DNA of 64,000 nt from Pseudomonas deceptionensis (GCF_900106095.1 NZ_FNUD01000002.1:372001-436000); one strand, 5' to 3'; positions 30,429-40,693 are shown, counted from the stretch's first letter. The notes: generated from the letters alone by a model not told the origin. A program made the numbers and translations.

Positions 30429-31099
30429 GTCCGGCCTGGGCGCTGCTGCGTCTGGCCAGCCCGCAGCTGCCGATTGGCGGCTACAGCTATTCCCAAGGGC
30501 TGGAAATGGCCGTGGAGAATGGCCGCGTGGCTGACCCGGCAAGTGCCGCCCGCTGGATCTGCGACCAATTGCTGCTCAACCTGGCGCGCTTCGAGGCACC
30601 GTTGTTGCTCGCCCATTGCCAGGCGGCGGCCGACGAAGACTGGAGCGCCCTGCAGCGGTTTTGCGATGAGCACCGCGCCAGCCGTGAAACCCGCGAGCTG
30701 CATCAGGAAAGCCGGCAGATGGGCTATTCCCTGCAACAGTTGCTCACCGGTTTGCCAGAGCTGGACGAGCCTGCACGGCAGTTTCTCGTACAACAGAACG
30801 AACCCCATCTGGCCCTCGGCTGGGCCCTGGCCGCTCGCGCGTGGGGCATCACCCCACAGGACGCGCTGGCCGCCTGGCTCTGGAGCTGGCTGGAAAACCA
30901 ATTGGCGGTGCTGATGAAAACCTTGCCCCTGGGCCAGCAAGCTGCCCAGCGCATGACCAGCGAGTTGTCGCCCGCCTTGCAGCAAGCCCAGCAACACGCC
31001 AGCACCCTCGACTTATCCCACTTGGGCAGTGCCGCTTTCGGCCTGTCATTGGCGAGCATGGCCCACGAGCGCCAGTACAGCCGCCTGTTTCGTTCCTAG
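30425..31099 (+). CDS. ureF: Urease accessory protein UreF
   Basis: All-helical maturation factor of 224 residues, which bridges UreD and UreG during GTP-dependent nickel insertion. The start is GTG 30425 in a GTGA overlap with ureE. Conserved blocks are LLRLASPQLPIGGYSYSQGLE near residues 7-27 and the C-terminal SMAHERQYSRLFRS. The gene ends nine bases before ureG, with AGGAG between. Confidence 0.95.
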   Translation: MSPAWALLRLASPQLPIGGYSYSQGLEMAVENGRVADPASAARWICDQLLLNLARFEAPLLLAHCQAAADEDWSALQRFCDEHRASRETRELHQESRQMGYSLQQLLTGLPELDEPARQFLVQQNEPHLALGWALAARAWGITPQDALAAWLWSWLENQLAVLMKTLPLGQQAAQRMTSELSPALQQAQQHASTLDLSHLGSAAFGLSLASMAHERQYSRLFRS

Positions 31100-31108
31100 G
31101 AGAATGCA

Positions 31109-31717
31109 ATGAACACACAGCCTTTGCGTGTTGGCATCGGTGGCCCGGTGGGCTCCGGCAAAACCGCGCTCACCCTGGCCCTGTGCCTGGCCCTGCGCGA
31201 CAAATACAACCTGGCCGTCGTGACCAACGATATCTACACCCGCGAAGACGCCGACTTTTTGGTGCGCAATGCGGCGCTGGCGCCGGAGCGCATCATCGGT
31301 GTCGAAACCGGGGGGTGCCCGCACACGGCCATCCGCGAAGATGCGTCGATCAATCTGGAGGCTGTGGATCAATTGAACCGCCGTTTTCCGGGGCTGGATC
31401 TGATCCTGGTGGAATCGGGTGGGGATAACTTGTCGGCCACCTTCAGCCCGGAGTTGTCCGACCTGACGATCTACGTGATCGACGTGTCCGCCGGGGACAA
31501 ACTGCCGCGCAAGGGCGGGCCGGGGATCTGCAAGTCGGACTTGCTGGTGATCAACAAAATCGACCTCGCGCCGCTGGTGGGTGCATCGCTTGAGTTGATG
31601 GACAACGACACACGGCGCATGCGCGGCGACAAACCCTTTGTGTTCAGCAACCAAAAGACCGGGCATGGCCTGGATGCCATCGTGGCGTTTATCGAGCGTC
31701 AGGGGTTGTTGATTTAA
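31109..31717 (+). CDS. ureG: Urease accessory GTPase UreG
   Basis: SIMIBI-class GTPase of 202 residues that powers nickel delivery to urease. The P-loop is [11 protein letters not shown] near residues 11-21. The conserved nickel-binding Cys-Pro-His is in [17 protein letters not shown], and the guanine-recognition motif reads VINKIDLAP. Full length and intact. It ends ureEFG, followed by a REP pair. Confidence 0.97.
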   Translation: MNTQPLRVGIGGPVGSGKTALTLALCLALRDKYNLAVVTNDIYTREDADFLVRNAALAPERIIGVETGGCPHTAIREDASINLEAVDQLNRRFPGLDLILVESGGDNLSATFSPELSDLTIYVIDVSAGDKLPRKGGPGICKSDLLVINKIDLAPLVGASLELMDNDTRRMRGDKPFVFSNQKTGHGLDAIVAFIERQGLLI

Positions 31718-31720
31718 CCT

Positions 31721-31805
31721 GTGGGAGCGAGCCTGCTCGCGATGGCATCACTGCGGTTTGCCTGAGGTACCGCATCGTTCCCATCGCGAGCAGGCTCGCT
31801 CCCAC
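31721..31805. repeat. REP inverted pair, GTGGGAGCGAGCCTGCTCGCGA family
   Basis: Exact 22-base arms at 31721-31742 and 31784-31805. The spacer (TGGCATCACTGCGG... GCCTGAGG) resembles that of the diverged element at 52181-52266, so whole two-arm units appear to spread, not single palindromes. Confidence 0.85.
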
Positions 31806-31894
31806 ATTCCCGACCCTACATCAGAGTTGAGATCATCCAGCGAATCACGGTGTATCATGTCGCGCAAACGCCCCAGCCGTGACGACGCCCGCCG

Positions 31895-33028
31895 ATGCCT
31901 GATGTAGCCCGCTCCGACTTCCCGCTTGAACTGACCGCCACGTTTGCGGCCGTTCAGCAGCATTTTCGCCAGGTCATTGTGCCCCTGTGGCAAGGCCCCG
32001 GCTGGAATGCCGAACTGGCGTTGCCGTTTGAGGCTCTCAGCCCCGAGCATCAGCCATTGGCGCCCCAGCGCTATCGCGCCATGGCCTGCGCACGACAGTT
32101 GTATCTGTTCGCCAGCCTGATCGGCGACCCGGCCTTCCCCGACGCCACGGAGCGCGCAGCGGCGCTGTTCCGCTCGCTGCACCAGCATTTTCACGACGCC
32201 GAACACGGTGGCTGGTTCTACAGCATCGACCCCGATGGCGCGCCGCTGGATCAATGCAAAGACCTCTACACCCACGCCTTTATCATCTTCGCCTGCGCCC
32301 ATTACTGGGCCAAAGTGCGCGAGCCTCTGGTGGAGTCGGTGCTCAATGGCGCCCTGGAAGTAGTGGCCCAGCGTTTCAGTGATGGCAGCGGCTTGTATGA
32401 AGCCAGCCTCGAGCGGGACTGGTCATCACGGGGCACTGGCCCGCTGCAAAACCCGTTGATGCACTTGGCCGAGGCGTTCCTGGCCACATTGTCAGTGCGT
32501 GACGATGCGCCGGTGCACGCCGCGCTGCTGGCGCTGGCTGACGGCATGCAGCAGCGTTTTATCGAGCCTGTGCATAACGTCATGCTCGAAAAGCCGTGCG
32601 GGGCTGTGGATAACTGGTTTGAGCCGGGCCATCAGTTTGAGTGGTTTTTCTTGCTGCAATCTTCGCCACTGCTGCGACAGACGCCGCTGCATGGGTCGCT
32701 GGACCGCGCATTCGGCTTTGCTGAACAGGTCGGGGTCGATCCGCAGACCGGGGCGGTCTGCGGCATGCTGGCCCCAGACGGTACCCTGCGTGATGGCACA
32801 CAGCGCATCTGGGCCCAGGCCGAGTACCTGCGCGCCCTCACCTTGCGCCCTGACAGCCAGCCACGGCTGCAACGCCAATTGCTGGCGCTGCAACATAACT
32901 TTTTACATGCCGGTGGCTGGTATGAATGCCGGGATGCGGCGGGGAATGTCAGCCGCGCAGATATGCCGTCGACCACGCCGTATCACCTGGCGACGTGCTA
33001 CAGCGGGTTGGCGCAGTATTTCGGTTGA
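31895..33028 (+). CDS. AGE family epimerase/isomerase
   Basis: Cytoplasmic sugar isomerase or epimerase of 377 residues with the (alpha/alpha)6-barrel pattern of the N-acylglucosamine 2-epimerase family. Typical blocks are ARQLYLFASLIGD, HGGWFYSIDPDGAP, KDLYTHAFIIFACAHYW and PGHQFEWFFLLQ, the last two carrying candidate catalytic histidines. Family members interconvert glucose/fructose/mannose or epimerise N-acyl sugars. The length and the lack of neighbouring amino-sugar genes favour a free-hexose isomerase, but the substrate is not settled. Confidence 0.85.
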   Translation: MPDVARSDFPLELTATFAAVQQHFRQVIVPLWQGPGWNAELALPFEALSPEHQPLAPQRYRAMACARQLYLFASLIGDPAFPDATERAAALFRSLHQHFHDAEHGGWFYSIDPDGAPLDQCKDLYTHAFIIFACAHYWAKVREPLVESVLNGALEVVAQRFSDGSGLYEASLERDWSSRGTGPLQNPLMHLAEAFLATLSVRDDAPVHAALLALADGMQQRFIEPVHNVMLEKPCGAVDNWFEPGHQFEWFFLLQSSPLLRQTPLHGSLDRAFGFAEQVGVDPQTGAVCGMLAPDGTLRDGTQRIWAQAEYLRALTLRPDSQPRLQRQLLALQHNFLHAGGWYECRDAAGNVSRADMPSTTPYHLATCYSGLAQYFG

Positions 33029-33031
33029 CGC

Positions 33032-33084
33032 TTTTACCCCCCCCAACCCTCTCCCGCAGGGAGAGGGTTCGGGGGGGGGTAAAA
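33032..33084. terminator. Long bidirectional hairpin between convergent genes
   Basis: A stem of about 24 base pairs with a 3-base loop: TTTTA, eight C, AACCCTCTCCC, loop GCA, then GGGAGAGGGTT, one unpaired C, nine G and TAAAA. It stands four bases after the AGE gene and directly abuts the 3' end of the CDF gene, so it can terminate both strands. It is a CCCTCTCCC repeat that has acquired homopolymer arms. Confidence 0.75.
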
Positions 33085-33990
33085 TCACGCAATCCACTTG
33101 CGATCCCCGGTAAAGCTGATCGTCAGCCAGCGTGCGCTGTCCGCCGCGCCCAACATGCCTGATATCTCTTCACGAAACCCGTCGAGGGTCTTGATGCCGG
33201 TCAGTGGATAACCCGCGGGCAGCACGATATGGATCTCGATAAACCGCGCCCGCCCATGCTTTTGCACGTAGGTTTTGTAGCCTTCAAAGCCATGCCGCGC
33301 CGACACTTCTTCGAGCACGTCCCGCACCTTGTCATCCAGCGCATCCGGGGCAATGCCCAGCACGTCGCGCAAGGCCGGCCTGAGGATCTTGAACGCCGGC
33401 GCCAGCATGCTCAGGGCCAGCAAAATCAGGATCGCCGGGTCAACGTAAGCCGCCCACTGTGCATAACCTTGTTGCTTGAGGATCAAGGCGGTCACAAAAC
33501 TTATCAACAACCCCACCGACAGCATGGCGTCCACCAGCCAACTGATGTTGTCGAACTGGATCAGGGTTGATTTGAGCTTGCGGTTTTTGCGACGGACCCA
33601 GAAGTAGTAGCCGAACTCGACGACGGTAAACACCGCGGCGTAGACGATCACCATCCCCAACTCGATATCGCGCCCGCCATTGATGATGCCAAACACGCCG
33701 TTAAGAAAGGCGTAGATCGCAATCAACAACAGGAAGCTGCCTTCGATCAGCAGCACCATGGGCTCAAGGTGCCAGAAGCCGAACTGGAAACGCTGGTTGC
33801 TTTCCTTGGCGATCAACTGCGCTGTGATCAGCATCAGGACTTTGATAAAAGTCGCGATCAAAGAGAAGAACCCATCGAACAGGATGGATTCTGAACCCGA
33901 AATAAAACCCGTTACGATGCCCGCAATGGCCACCGCAAACATTAGAACGGTCGATTGTTTGAGCAGTTTCTGCTCACCACGGTTACTCAC
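33085..33990 (-). CDS. Cation diffusion facilitator family transporter
   Basis: Inner-membrane metal-ion/proton antiporter-like protein of 301 residues with a GTG start at 33990 behind AAGGAG. It has about six spans and a C-terminal cytoplasmic domain (RDVLEEVSARHGFEGYKTYV, RFIEIHIVLP). Family motifs in the first half are SILFDGFFSLIATFIK and QRFQFGFWHLEPMVLLIEG. The usual zinc-site HxxxD pair of ZitB/YiiP is not clearly present, so the transported ion (Zn, Fe, Mn or other) is uncertain. Confidence 0.85.
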   Translation of the reverse strand: MSNRGEQKLLKQSTVLMFAVAIAGIVTGFISGSESILFDGFFSLIATFIKVLMLITAQLIAKESNQRFQFGFWHLEPMVLLIEGSFLLLIAIYAFLNGVFGIINGGRDIELGMVIVYAAVFTVVEFGYYFWVRRKNRKLKSTLIQFDNISWLVDAMLSVGLLISFVTALILKQQGYAQWAAYVDPAILILLALSMLAPAFKILRPALRDVLGIAPDALDDKVRDVLEEVSARHGFEGYKTYVQKHGRARFIEIHIVLPAGYPLTGIKTLDGFREEISGMLGAADSARWLTISFTGDRKWIA

Positions 33991-34063
33991 ACAAACTCCT
34001 TTTCAGCCCGATTGAATGCGACCCCCTCAGGAGGTCGCAGGTGGGCTGCCAGGCGTAAGTTTA

Positions 34064-34828
34064 CTACTTGGCGTGGCGTTCGATGGCAAAACCGCTCCAG
34101 GACTGCGTGACGGGCATCAGTTCAAGGCGGTTGATGTTGATGTGGGCCGGGGTGTTAAGCACCCAGAATATGGTCTCGGCGATGTCCTGGGGCTGAATCG
34201 GCTCAGCACCCTGGTAGGTTGCGTCGTAACGTTCCTTGTCGCCGCCAAAGCGAACCATGGAGAACTCGCTCTCGCACAGGCCCGGTTCAACGTTGCTGAC
34301 CCGCACACCCGTGCCCTGCAAGTCACAGCGCAGGTTCAGGGAGAACTGTTTCACAAAGGCCTTGGTGCCGCCGTACACATGGCTGCCGGGGTACGGGTAG
34401 CTGCCGGCGATAGACCCCAGGTTGACGATCCCGGCACCGCGACCGTAGGCGATCAGCCGTGGCAGCAGCAGGCGGGTGGTGTAGAGCAGGCCCTTGATGT
34501 TGGTGTCGACCATGGTTTCCCAGTCATCGAGGTCACACTTGGGCGCCGGGTCGGTGCCCAGCGCCAGGCCTGCATTGTTGATAAGCCCACGCAACTTGCT
34601 GAACGCAGGCGGCAGATTGGCAATCGCCGCTTCCATCGCGGCACGGTCACGCACGTCCACCACCAGGCCATGAACCTCGGTCTGTTTGGACAACTCCTCA
34701 CACAGCGCTTTCAAACGCTCTTCGCGCCGACCCGTCAGCACCAGTTTCCAACCTGCTTGCGCAAACTTGCGTGCGCACGCCTCACCAAATCCGGAAGTCG
34801 CGCCCGTAATAAACAGGGTGGAAGTCAT
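34064..34828 (-). CDS. NADP-dependent short-chain dehydrogenase, YdfG-like
   Basis: Classical SDR of 254 residues, started at ATG 34828 behind AAGGAG (the frame extends 27 codons upstream without a site). The nucleotide motif is TGATSGFGEA near residues 7-16, followed by TGRREERL which favours NADP. NNAGLALG, GSIAGSYPYPG and the catalytic YGGTKAF (Tyr and Lys) complete the set. It is close to E. coli YdfG along its whole length, up to the C-terminal PVTQSW block. YdfG oxidises L-allo-threonine and serine and reduces malonic semialdehyde. Confidence 0.88.
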   Translation of the reverse strand: MTSTLFITGATSGFGEACARKFAQAGWKLVLTGRREERLKALCEELSKQTEVHGLVVDVRDRAAMEAAIANLPPAFSKLRGLINNAGLALGTDPAPKCDLDDWETMVDTNIKGLLYTTRLLLPRLIAYGRGAGIVNLGSIAGSYPYPGSHVYGGTKAFVKQFSLNLRCDLQGTGVRVSNVEPGLCESEFSMVRFGGDKERYDATYQGAEPIQPQDIAETIFWVLNTPAHININRLELMPVTQSWSGFAIERHAK

Positions 34829-35515
34829 CGTGTTCTCCTTGGCTGGCGGGCATCGGCCGCCGTTGAATTGGACGTTGAGCAGAATGCCCCGACTGGGGTC
34901 CAGCGGCAACCCGGCCCTGTATTAACACCTTCAAACTGTACGAAAAACAACCAGGCACCTGTAAGCCTTGCTGCGTAAGGGCTGGAGCCATATGCGCTCA
35001 CCTTATCCACAGGCCCGTCCACAGTCTTTGGGGGCAACTCGAAAATGCTCAAAGCCTCTATCCACAAGGGATAGAGCGCAGGGTGAGGTGTTTTTAACTT
35101 GACCTGAACAGGCCCCACATGCAGACGCCCCAAAAAGGTGCAACCCGGTGAAACCGGCCAGATAGCCAGAGGCCAGTAATTACGCCGCCTGCCGCAATCT
35201 TTCCAGAGTTTAACCACAGACTTATCCACAGGTTAGTCATCAAATTAAGGCGCTCTTTATGACTGAACAAACCTGTTGACAAATCACCGGGGCAGCCGCC
35301 TAAAAACCGCTGGTCGAAAATTAACCATACCGCTGGACGCCTTATAAATAAAGGGCTACAGCCAACTACTCCCACGTTACCCACAGCCACCTCCACAGCA
35401 AACGGGGACAAGTCAAAATGATGGCAAAACAGGGAATTACAGCGGCTTTATGTCGCGGTTTCACAGAGTTGAAATATTGTTTTCCACAATTTCGATAGTG
35501 CTCTGTGGAATAACG

Positions 35516-35536
35516 AAAAAGCCCCTGAAAAGGGGC
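35516..35536 (-). terminator. Intrinsic terminator of the liv operon
   Basis: On the minus strand, AGCCCCTTTTCAGGGGCT is followed directly by TTTTT. It lies about 55 bases after the livF stop and is the expected end of the livKHMGF transcript. Confidence 0.8.
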
Positions 35537-35559
35537 TGGTGCAACAGACTGCTGTTCTA

Positions 35560-35583
35560 TGGGAGCCGGCTTGCCAGCTCCCA
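35560..35583. repeat. Diverged REP unit, TGGGAGC...GCTCCCA
   Basis: A short palindrome, TGGGAGCCGGCTTGCCAGCTCCCA, related to the GTGGGAGCGAGCC family but with changed inner bases. It is placed between the livF stop and the liv terminator. Confidence 0.6.
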
Positions 35584-35589
35584 CACTTT

Positions 35590-36306
35590 TTAATGCCCGC
35601 CCAGATACGCGTTTCGCACCTCCTCGTTGCTCAGCAGTTCCTTGCCGGTGCCGGTCAGGCGGATTTCACCGTTGACCATCACGTAGGCACGGTCTGAAAG
35701 ACGCAGGGCGTGGTTAGCGTTTTGCTCGACCAGAAAGATGGTCATGCCGGTGGTGGCCAGTTCGCGCAAGGTGGCAAAAATCTGTTTCACCACAATCGGC
35801 GCCAACCCCAGACTGGGCTCATCCAGCAGCAACAACTTGGGGCGGCTCATCAAGGCGCGGGCGATGGCGAGCATCTGCTGTTCCCCCCCCGACATGGTCA
35901 TGGCCCGCTGGTTACGCCGCTCCTTAAGCCTTGGGAACAACTCGAACATGCGTTGCATGTCTTCGCTGGCGTATTTATCCCCGATGGGGATGGTGCCCAT
36001 CAGCAGGTTTTCTTCCACCGACATGTCCGGGAACACACGGCGCCCTTCTGGCGACTGGGCGATACCGTTGGAGGCGATGTAGTGCGAAGACTTGTGGGTA
36101 ATGTCCACGCCCTGGTAGATGATTTGCCCGCTGCTGGCCCGAGGCTGGCCGAAAATCGACATCAGCAGCGTGGATTTTCCTGCACCGTTTGAGCCGATCA
36201 GGCTGACGGTTTCGCCCTCTTCAATGTGCATCGAAACTTGCTTGAGCGCCTGGATCGGCCCGTAGTGCACGTCCAGGTCCTTGAGTTCGAGGATCGTGCT
36301 CGTCAT
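35590..36306 (-). CDS. livF: Branched-chain amino acid ABC transporter ATPase LivF
   Basis: ATP-binding subunit of 238 residues for high-affinity Leu/Ile/Val uptake. Walker A is GSNGAGKSTL near residues 38-47, the signature is TMSGGEQQMLAIARAL and Walker B is LLLLDEPSLGLAP, followed by the switch histidine in VEQNANHAL. Last gene of livKHMGF (braCDEFG in P. aeruginosa). Its ATG overlaps the livG stop (ATGA at 36303-36306). Confidence 0.95.
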   Translation of the reverse strand: MTSTILELKDLDVHYGPIQALKQVSMHIEEGETVSLIGSNGAGKSTLLMSIFGQPRASSGQIIYQGVDITHKSSHYIASNGIAQSPEGRRVFPDMSVEENLLMGTIPIGDKYASEDMQRMFELFPRLKERRNQRAMTMSGGEQQMLAIARALMSRPKLLLLDEPSLGLAPIVVKQIFATLRELATTGMTIFLVEQNANHALRLSDRAYVMVNGEIRLTGTGKELLSNEEVRNAYLGGH

Positions 36307-37193
36307 ATCAGCTCCTCTTCGTCTGCGCCGAGGTAGGCAGCAATCACTTTCGGGTCGTTGCGGATCTCCTGCGGCCCGCCCTCGGCGATCACGTTGCCAT
36401 GGTCGAGCACCACGATGTGATCGGAAATACTCATGACCATGCCCATGTCGTGCTCGATCAGCACCACGGTGAGGTCGTGTTCGTCACGCAACAGGCGAAT
36501 CATCGCGCTCAACGCTTCGGTTTCCTGCGGGTTGAGGCCTGCGGCCGGTTCGTCCAGGCAGATGATCTGCGGGCGCGTGCACATGGCACGGGCAATTTCC
36601 AGACGCCGTTGCTGGCCGTAGGACAGTTCACCGGCCAGGCGGTTGGCGCAGTCCACCAGGTCGACCACTTCCAGCCAGTAGAACGCGTGGTCCAGCGCAT
36701 CGCTTTCGGCCTTGCGGTAGCCCTTGGTGTTGAGGATACCGGCGAGCATGTTGCGGTTGACCCACATGTGCTGGGCCACCAGCAGGTTTTCCAGCACCGA
36801 CATTTCCTTGAACAGGCGAATGTTCTGGAAGGTCCGCGCCAGCCCTGAGCGGTTGACCAGGTGAGTACCGCCGAACATTTTGTAAAACAGCCGACTGGCA
36901 AATGCCTTGGGCGATACAAAGTCGGTCAACTTGAATGGCTCGCCCAACAGCTTGATCACATTGGTGCGGGTGCCCCGGGCGTTGAGCTCGATCCTGCCGC
37001 CGCTGGCTTTGTAAAAGCCGGTCAGGCAGTTGAACACTGTGGTTTTACCGGCACCGTTGGGGCCGATCAGGGCAAAGATCGAGTTGCGTTTGACCTTGAG
37101 GCTGACATCACTCAGGGCCTTGATCCCGCCGAAATGCATCATCAGTTTGTCGACCGAGAGCACGATGTCGTCATTCAGAGTGGGCTCGTTCAT
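36303..37193 (-). CDS. livG: Branched-chain amino acid ABC transporter ATPase LivG
   Basis: Second ATPase of the importer, 296 residues. Walker A is GPNGAGKTTVF near residues 38-48, the signature region reads ELSYGQQRRLEIARAM (SYGQ, typical of LivG) and Walker B is IICLDEPAAGLNP. A loop of about 40 residues after Walker A (RGTRTNVIKLLGEPF...) is the usual LivG insertion. It overlaps livM by four bases at 37190-37193 and livF at its other end, so M-G-F are translationally chained. Confidence 0.95.
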   Translation of the reverse strand: MNEPTLNDDIVLSVDKLMMHFGGIKALSDVSLKVKRNSIFALIGPNGAGKTTVFNCLTGFYKASGGRIELNARGTRTNVIKLLGEPFKLTDFVSPKAFASRLFYKMFGGTHLVNRSGLARTFQNIRLFKEMSVLENLLVAQHMWVNRNMLAGILNTKGYRKAESDALDHAFYWLEVVDLVDCANRLAGELSYGQQRRLEIARAMCTRPQIICLDEPAAGLNPQETEALSAMIRLLRDEHDLTVVLIEHDMGMVMSISDHIVVLDHGNVIAEGGPQEIRNDPKVIAAYLGADEEELI

Positions 37194-38473
37194 GGTGCAA
37201 CCCCCTTGCGTGGTGTGACCCCGACACGGCTGATACGGATCAGGCCCCGCGGTCGCCAGATCATCATCAACACCATCAGTACACCAAACAATAGCACCCG
37301 ATATTCGGCAAAACTGCGCAGCAATTCCGGAGCCACGGTCAGCACGAACGCGGCGATCACCACACCCACCGTCGAGCCCATGCCGCCGAGCACCACAATC
37401 GCCAGGATCAGCGCCGATTCAAAAAAGGTGAACGAGGACGGGTTCACAAAGCCCTGATAGCTGGCGAAGAACACGCCGGCCAGGCCTGCGGTAGAAGCAC
37501 CGATGGTGAATGCCGAGAGTTTGACCAGCACATGGTTCAGTCCCATAGAGCGACAGGCGATTTCATCTTCGCGCAACGCTTCCCAGGCGCGGCCAATCGG
37601 CATGCGGGTCAGGCGGTGCTTGATGTACAGCACCAGCAGCACCACCAAAAACAGCACGATGTAGATAAACAGGAATTTGATATTGGGGTTGTAGTCCAGG
37701 CCAAAAAACTGATGGAACGGCACCCCACCCTCTTTGGCAACGCGGCCAAATTCCAGCCCGAAAAATGTCGGTGAAGGCACCGGCATACCATTGGGCCCAC
37801 CGGTAAACGACAGCCAGTTATTGAGGATCAGACGAATGATTTCACCAAAGCCCAGGGTCACGATGGCCAGGTAATCCCCATGCATTCGTAATACCGGAAA
37901 CCCGAGAATGCACCCCGCCATCGCCGCCGCAATGGCCGCCAGCGGCAGCACCGACCAAAAGCCCAGCCCCAGGTACTGATAACCCAGCGCCAGTCCATAA
38001 GCACCGATGGCGTAGAAGGCCACGTACCCCAGATCGAGCAGGCCCGCCAACCCGACCACGATGTTCAGCCCAAGGCCGAGCAGCACGTAGATCAGGCCGA
38101 GAATCACCACGGTCAGGATGTATTTGTTGGCAAAAAACGGGAACACGATGGCAATCACGATCAGCAGCGGCACGATCCAGCGCAGCCGAGATTTGTAATC
38201 AGGTGGCAGCACGTGCACACCCGAGCCGGTGGACTCAAAGCTCTGAAGGATTTTCAGGCCCTTGGACGTTTGCAGGAACAGGCTCAAGACAAAGCGCCCC
38301 ACCATCACAATCGCCACCAGCCAGCCAACACGCGCCGGCTGCAGGTTAAAGCTATAGCCGTCGAGCACTACCCCCACGATCGGCCCAAATACAATCAATG
38401 AAATCAACCCGGCAAGGATCGAATCGATAACGCTTTTTTTGATATCAACCGGTTTATTAATGGCTGCAGACAT
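37190..38473 (-). CDS. livM: Branched-chain amino acid ABC transporter permease LivM
   Basis: Inner-membrane permease of 427 residues. The N-terminal 90 residues contain two extra spans. The conserved LivM core follows, including LGLNIVVGLAGLLDLGYVAFYAIGAY and the coupling-helix region with AWEALREDEIACRSMGLN. The C terminus is RPRGLIRISRVGV. It begins two bases after livH and overlaps livG. The long N-terminal region is normal for pseudomonad BraE/LivM. Confidence 0.95.
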   Translation of the reverse strand: MSAAINKPVDIKKSVIDSILAGLISLIVFGPIVGVVLDGYSFNLQPARVGWLVAIVMVGRFVLSLFLQTSKGLKILQSFESTGSGVHVLPPDYKSRLRWIVPLLIVIAIVFPFFANKYILTVVILGLIYVLLGLGLNIVVGLAGLLDLGYVAFYAIGAYGLALGYQYLGLGFWSVLPLAAIAAAMAGCILGFPVLRMHGDYLAIVTLGFGEIIRLILNNWLSFTGGPNGMPVPSPTFFGLEFGRVAKEGGVPFHQFFGLDYNPNIKFLFIYIVLFLVVLLVLYIKHRLTRMPIGRAWEALREDEIACRSMGLNHVLVKLSAFTIGASTAGLAGVFFASYQGFVNPSSFTFFESALILAIVVLGGMGSTVGVVIAAFVLTVAPELLRSFAEYRVLLFGVLMVLMMIWRPRGLIRISRVGVTPRKGVAP

Positions 38474-38475
38474 AC

Positions 38476-39390
<915 letters not shown>

Positions 39391-39556
39391 AACGCAATCT
39401 CACGCACTTGAGTCATTGCGCAGACGCAAGCCATCCACGCCGTCAGAGGACAGCTTGGGTGGCAGGGTGTGCGCGACTCCTGGAAAAGAAGACAGGTGAT
39501 GCAGATACATTCCCACCCGATGCCCGCCGAAGCTGACATCAGGTGAGTGATTCATC

Positions 39557-40693
39557 TCACTTCTGTTTTTCCAGCTGGTGATATTTGCCGTCTTTGTCCC
39601 ACTGGTAAACCACGTAGTCAGAGACTTTCAGGTCGCCTTTGCCGTCCCAGGTTTTTTCACCCATCACGGTTTTAACCGGGTTGGCCTTGAGCCACTTGGC
39701 GGCGTCTTCGCCTTTGTTGGATTTGGCGCCATTGAAGGCGTCAGCCAGGGCCTGGATCGAAGCGTAGGCGTACAGGGTGTAGCCTTCAGGCTCGGTGCCC
39801 GCTTTGCGGAACTCTTCAACCACCACCTTGCTGTCCGGCAGCAGGCGCGGGTCAGCGCCGAAGGTCATGTACACGCCATCGACATACTGCGGGCCACCGG
39901 CAGTGGCTACCAGTTCGTCGGTCACGATGCCATCGTCCGACATGAATTTCACATCCTTGAGACCCGCTTCACGCAGTTGGCGGACCAGCGGGCCGGCTTC
40001 CGGGTGCAGACCACCGAAGTACACGACATCAGCACCGGCGCCGCGGATTTTTGTGACCAGCGCGCTGAAGTCTTTTTCACCCCGGGTCAGGCCTTCTTCC
40101 AGAATGGGTTTCACGCCGCGCTTGGTCAGCTGTGCACTGGTGGCATCGGCCAGACCTTTACCGTAGGTGTCCTTGTCGTTGATGACCGCTACTTTCTTGC
40201 CCTTGAGCACGTCGACGATGTAGTCGCCTGCAACGATGCCTTGCTGGTCATCACGCCCGCACATACGGAACACCGCATTCAGCCCACGCTCAGTGACCTG
40301 CGGGTTGGTCGAGCCCGGCGTGATCATGATCACACCCGCATCGGCATACACCTCGGAAGCAGGAATCGTATTCGAAGAGCAGAAGTGACCGACCACACCG
40401 ATTACTTTGTCCTGATCGACCAGACGGTTGGCCACGGCCACGGCCTGCTTGGGTTCGCAGGCATCGTCGCCGGCAACCAGCTTGATCTTCTCGCCGTTAA
40501 TCCCGCCCGCCTTGTTGATTGCATCCGCAGCCGCCTGCGCACCCTTCATGTACTGCTCACCAAATGCCGCGTTGGCGCCGGTCATCGGGCCCGCCACACC
40601 GATTTTCACATCAGCCTGAACAAACGAGGACACGCCCAAAGCAGCAGCCACTGCGAGGGCCAGAAAACCTTTCTTGTAGAACGTCTGCGACAT
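39557..40693 (-). CDS. livK: Branched-chain amino acid-binding protein LivK/BraC
   Basis: Periplasmic binding protein of 378 residues from ATG 40693, with AGGAG upstream (the frame continues 15 codons further without support). The signal peptide is FLALAVAAALGVSSFVQA and the mature protein starts DVKIGVAGPMTGANAAFG. Two lobes and the paired cysteines of the family (DDACEPKQA and GHFCSSNTI) are present. It delivers Leu, Ile, Val and often Ala or Thr to LivHMGF. A sigma-54 promoter lies about 57 bases upstream. Confidence 0.96.
   Translation of the reverse strand: MSQTFYKKGFLALAVAAALGVSSFVQADVKIGVAGPMTGANAAFGEQYMKGAQAAADAINKAGGINGEKIKLVAGDDACEPKQAVAVANRLVDQDKVIGVVGHFCSSNTIPASEVYADAGVIMITPGSTNPQVTERGLNAVFRMCGRDDQQGIVAGDYIVDVLKGKKVAVINDKDTYGKGLADATSAQLTKRGVKPILEEGLTRGEKDFSALVTKIRGAGADVVYFGGLHPEAGPLVRQLREAGLKDVKFMSDDGIVTDELVATAGGPQYVDGVYMTFGADPRLLPDSKVVVEEFRKAGTEPEGYTLYAYASIQALADAFNGAKSNKGEDAAKWLKANPVKTVMGEKTWDGKGDLKVSDYVVYQWDKDGKYHQLEKQK

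Larger units (their letters stand above)
34829..35589. other. Gene-free region rich in DnaA-box-like 9-mers
   Basis: About 760 bases without a credible gene. It holds two perfect TTATCCACA boxes (35003-35011 and 35222-35230). Near matches are CTATCCACA (35058-35066), TTAACCACA (35210-35218), TTACCCACA (35377-35385), TTTTCCACA (35480-35488) and, in reverse, TGTGGAATAA (35504-35513). A hairpin CTCTATCC/GGATAGAG lies at 35056-35076. There is AT-rich sequence at 35230-35350. The genes usual at a Pseudomonas oriC (dnaA, rpmH, gidA) are absent, so this is more likely a DnaA-binding locus than an origin. Confidence 0.45.

Noticed and set aside
34829..35589. Possible replication origin
   Set aside because: DnaA boxes are present, but dnaA, rpmH, gidA/parAB are not nearby, and no 13-mer-type unwinding array is obvious; kept only as a DnaA-box cluster.
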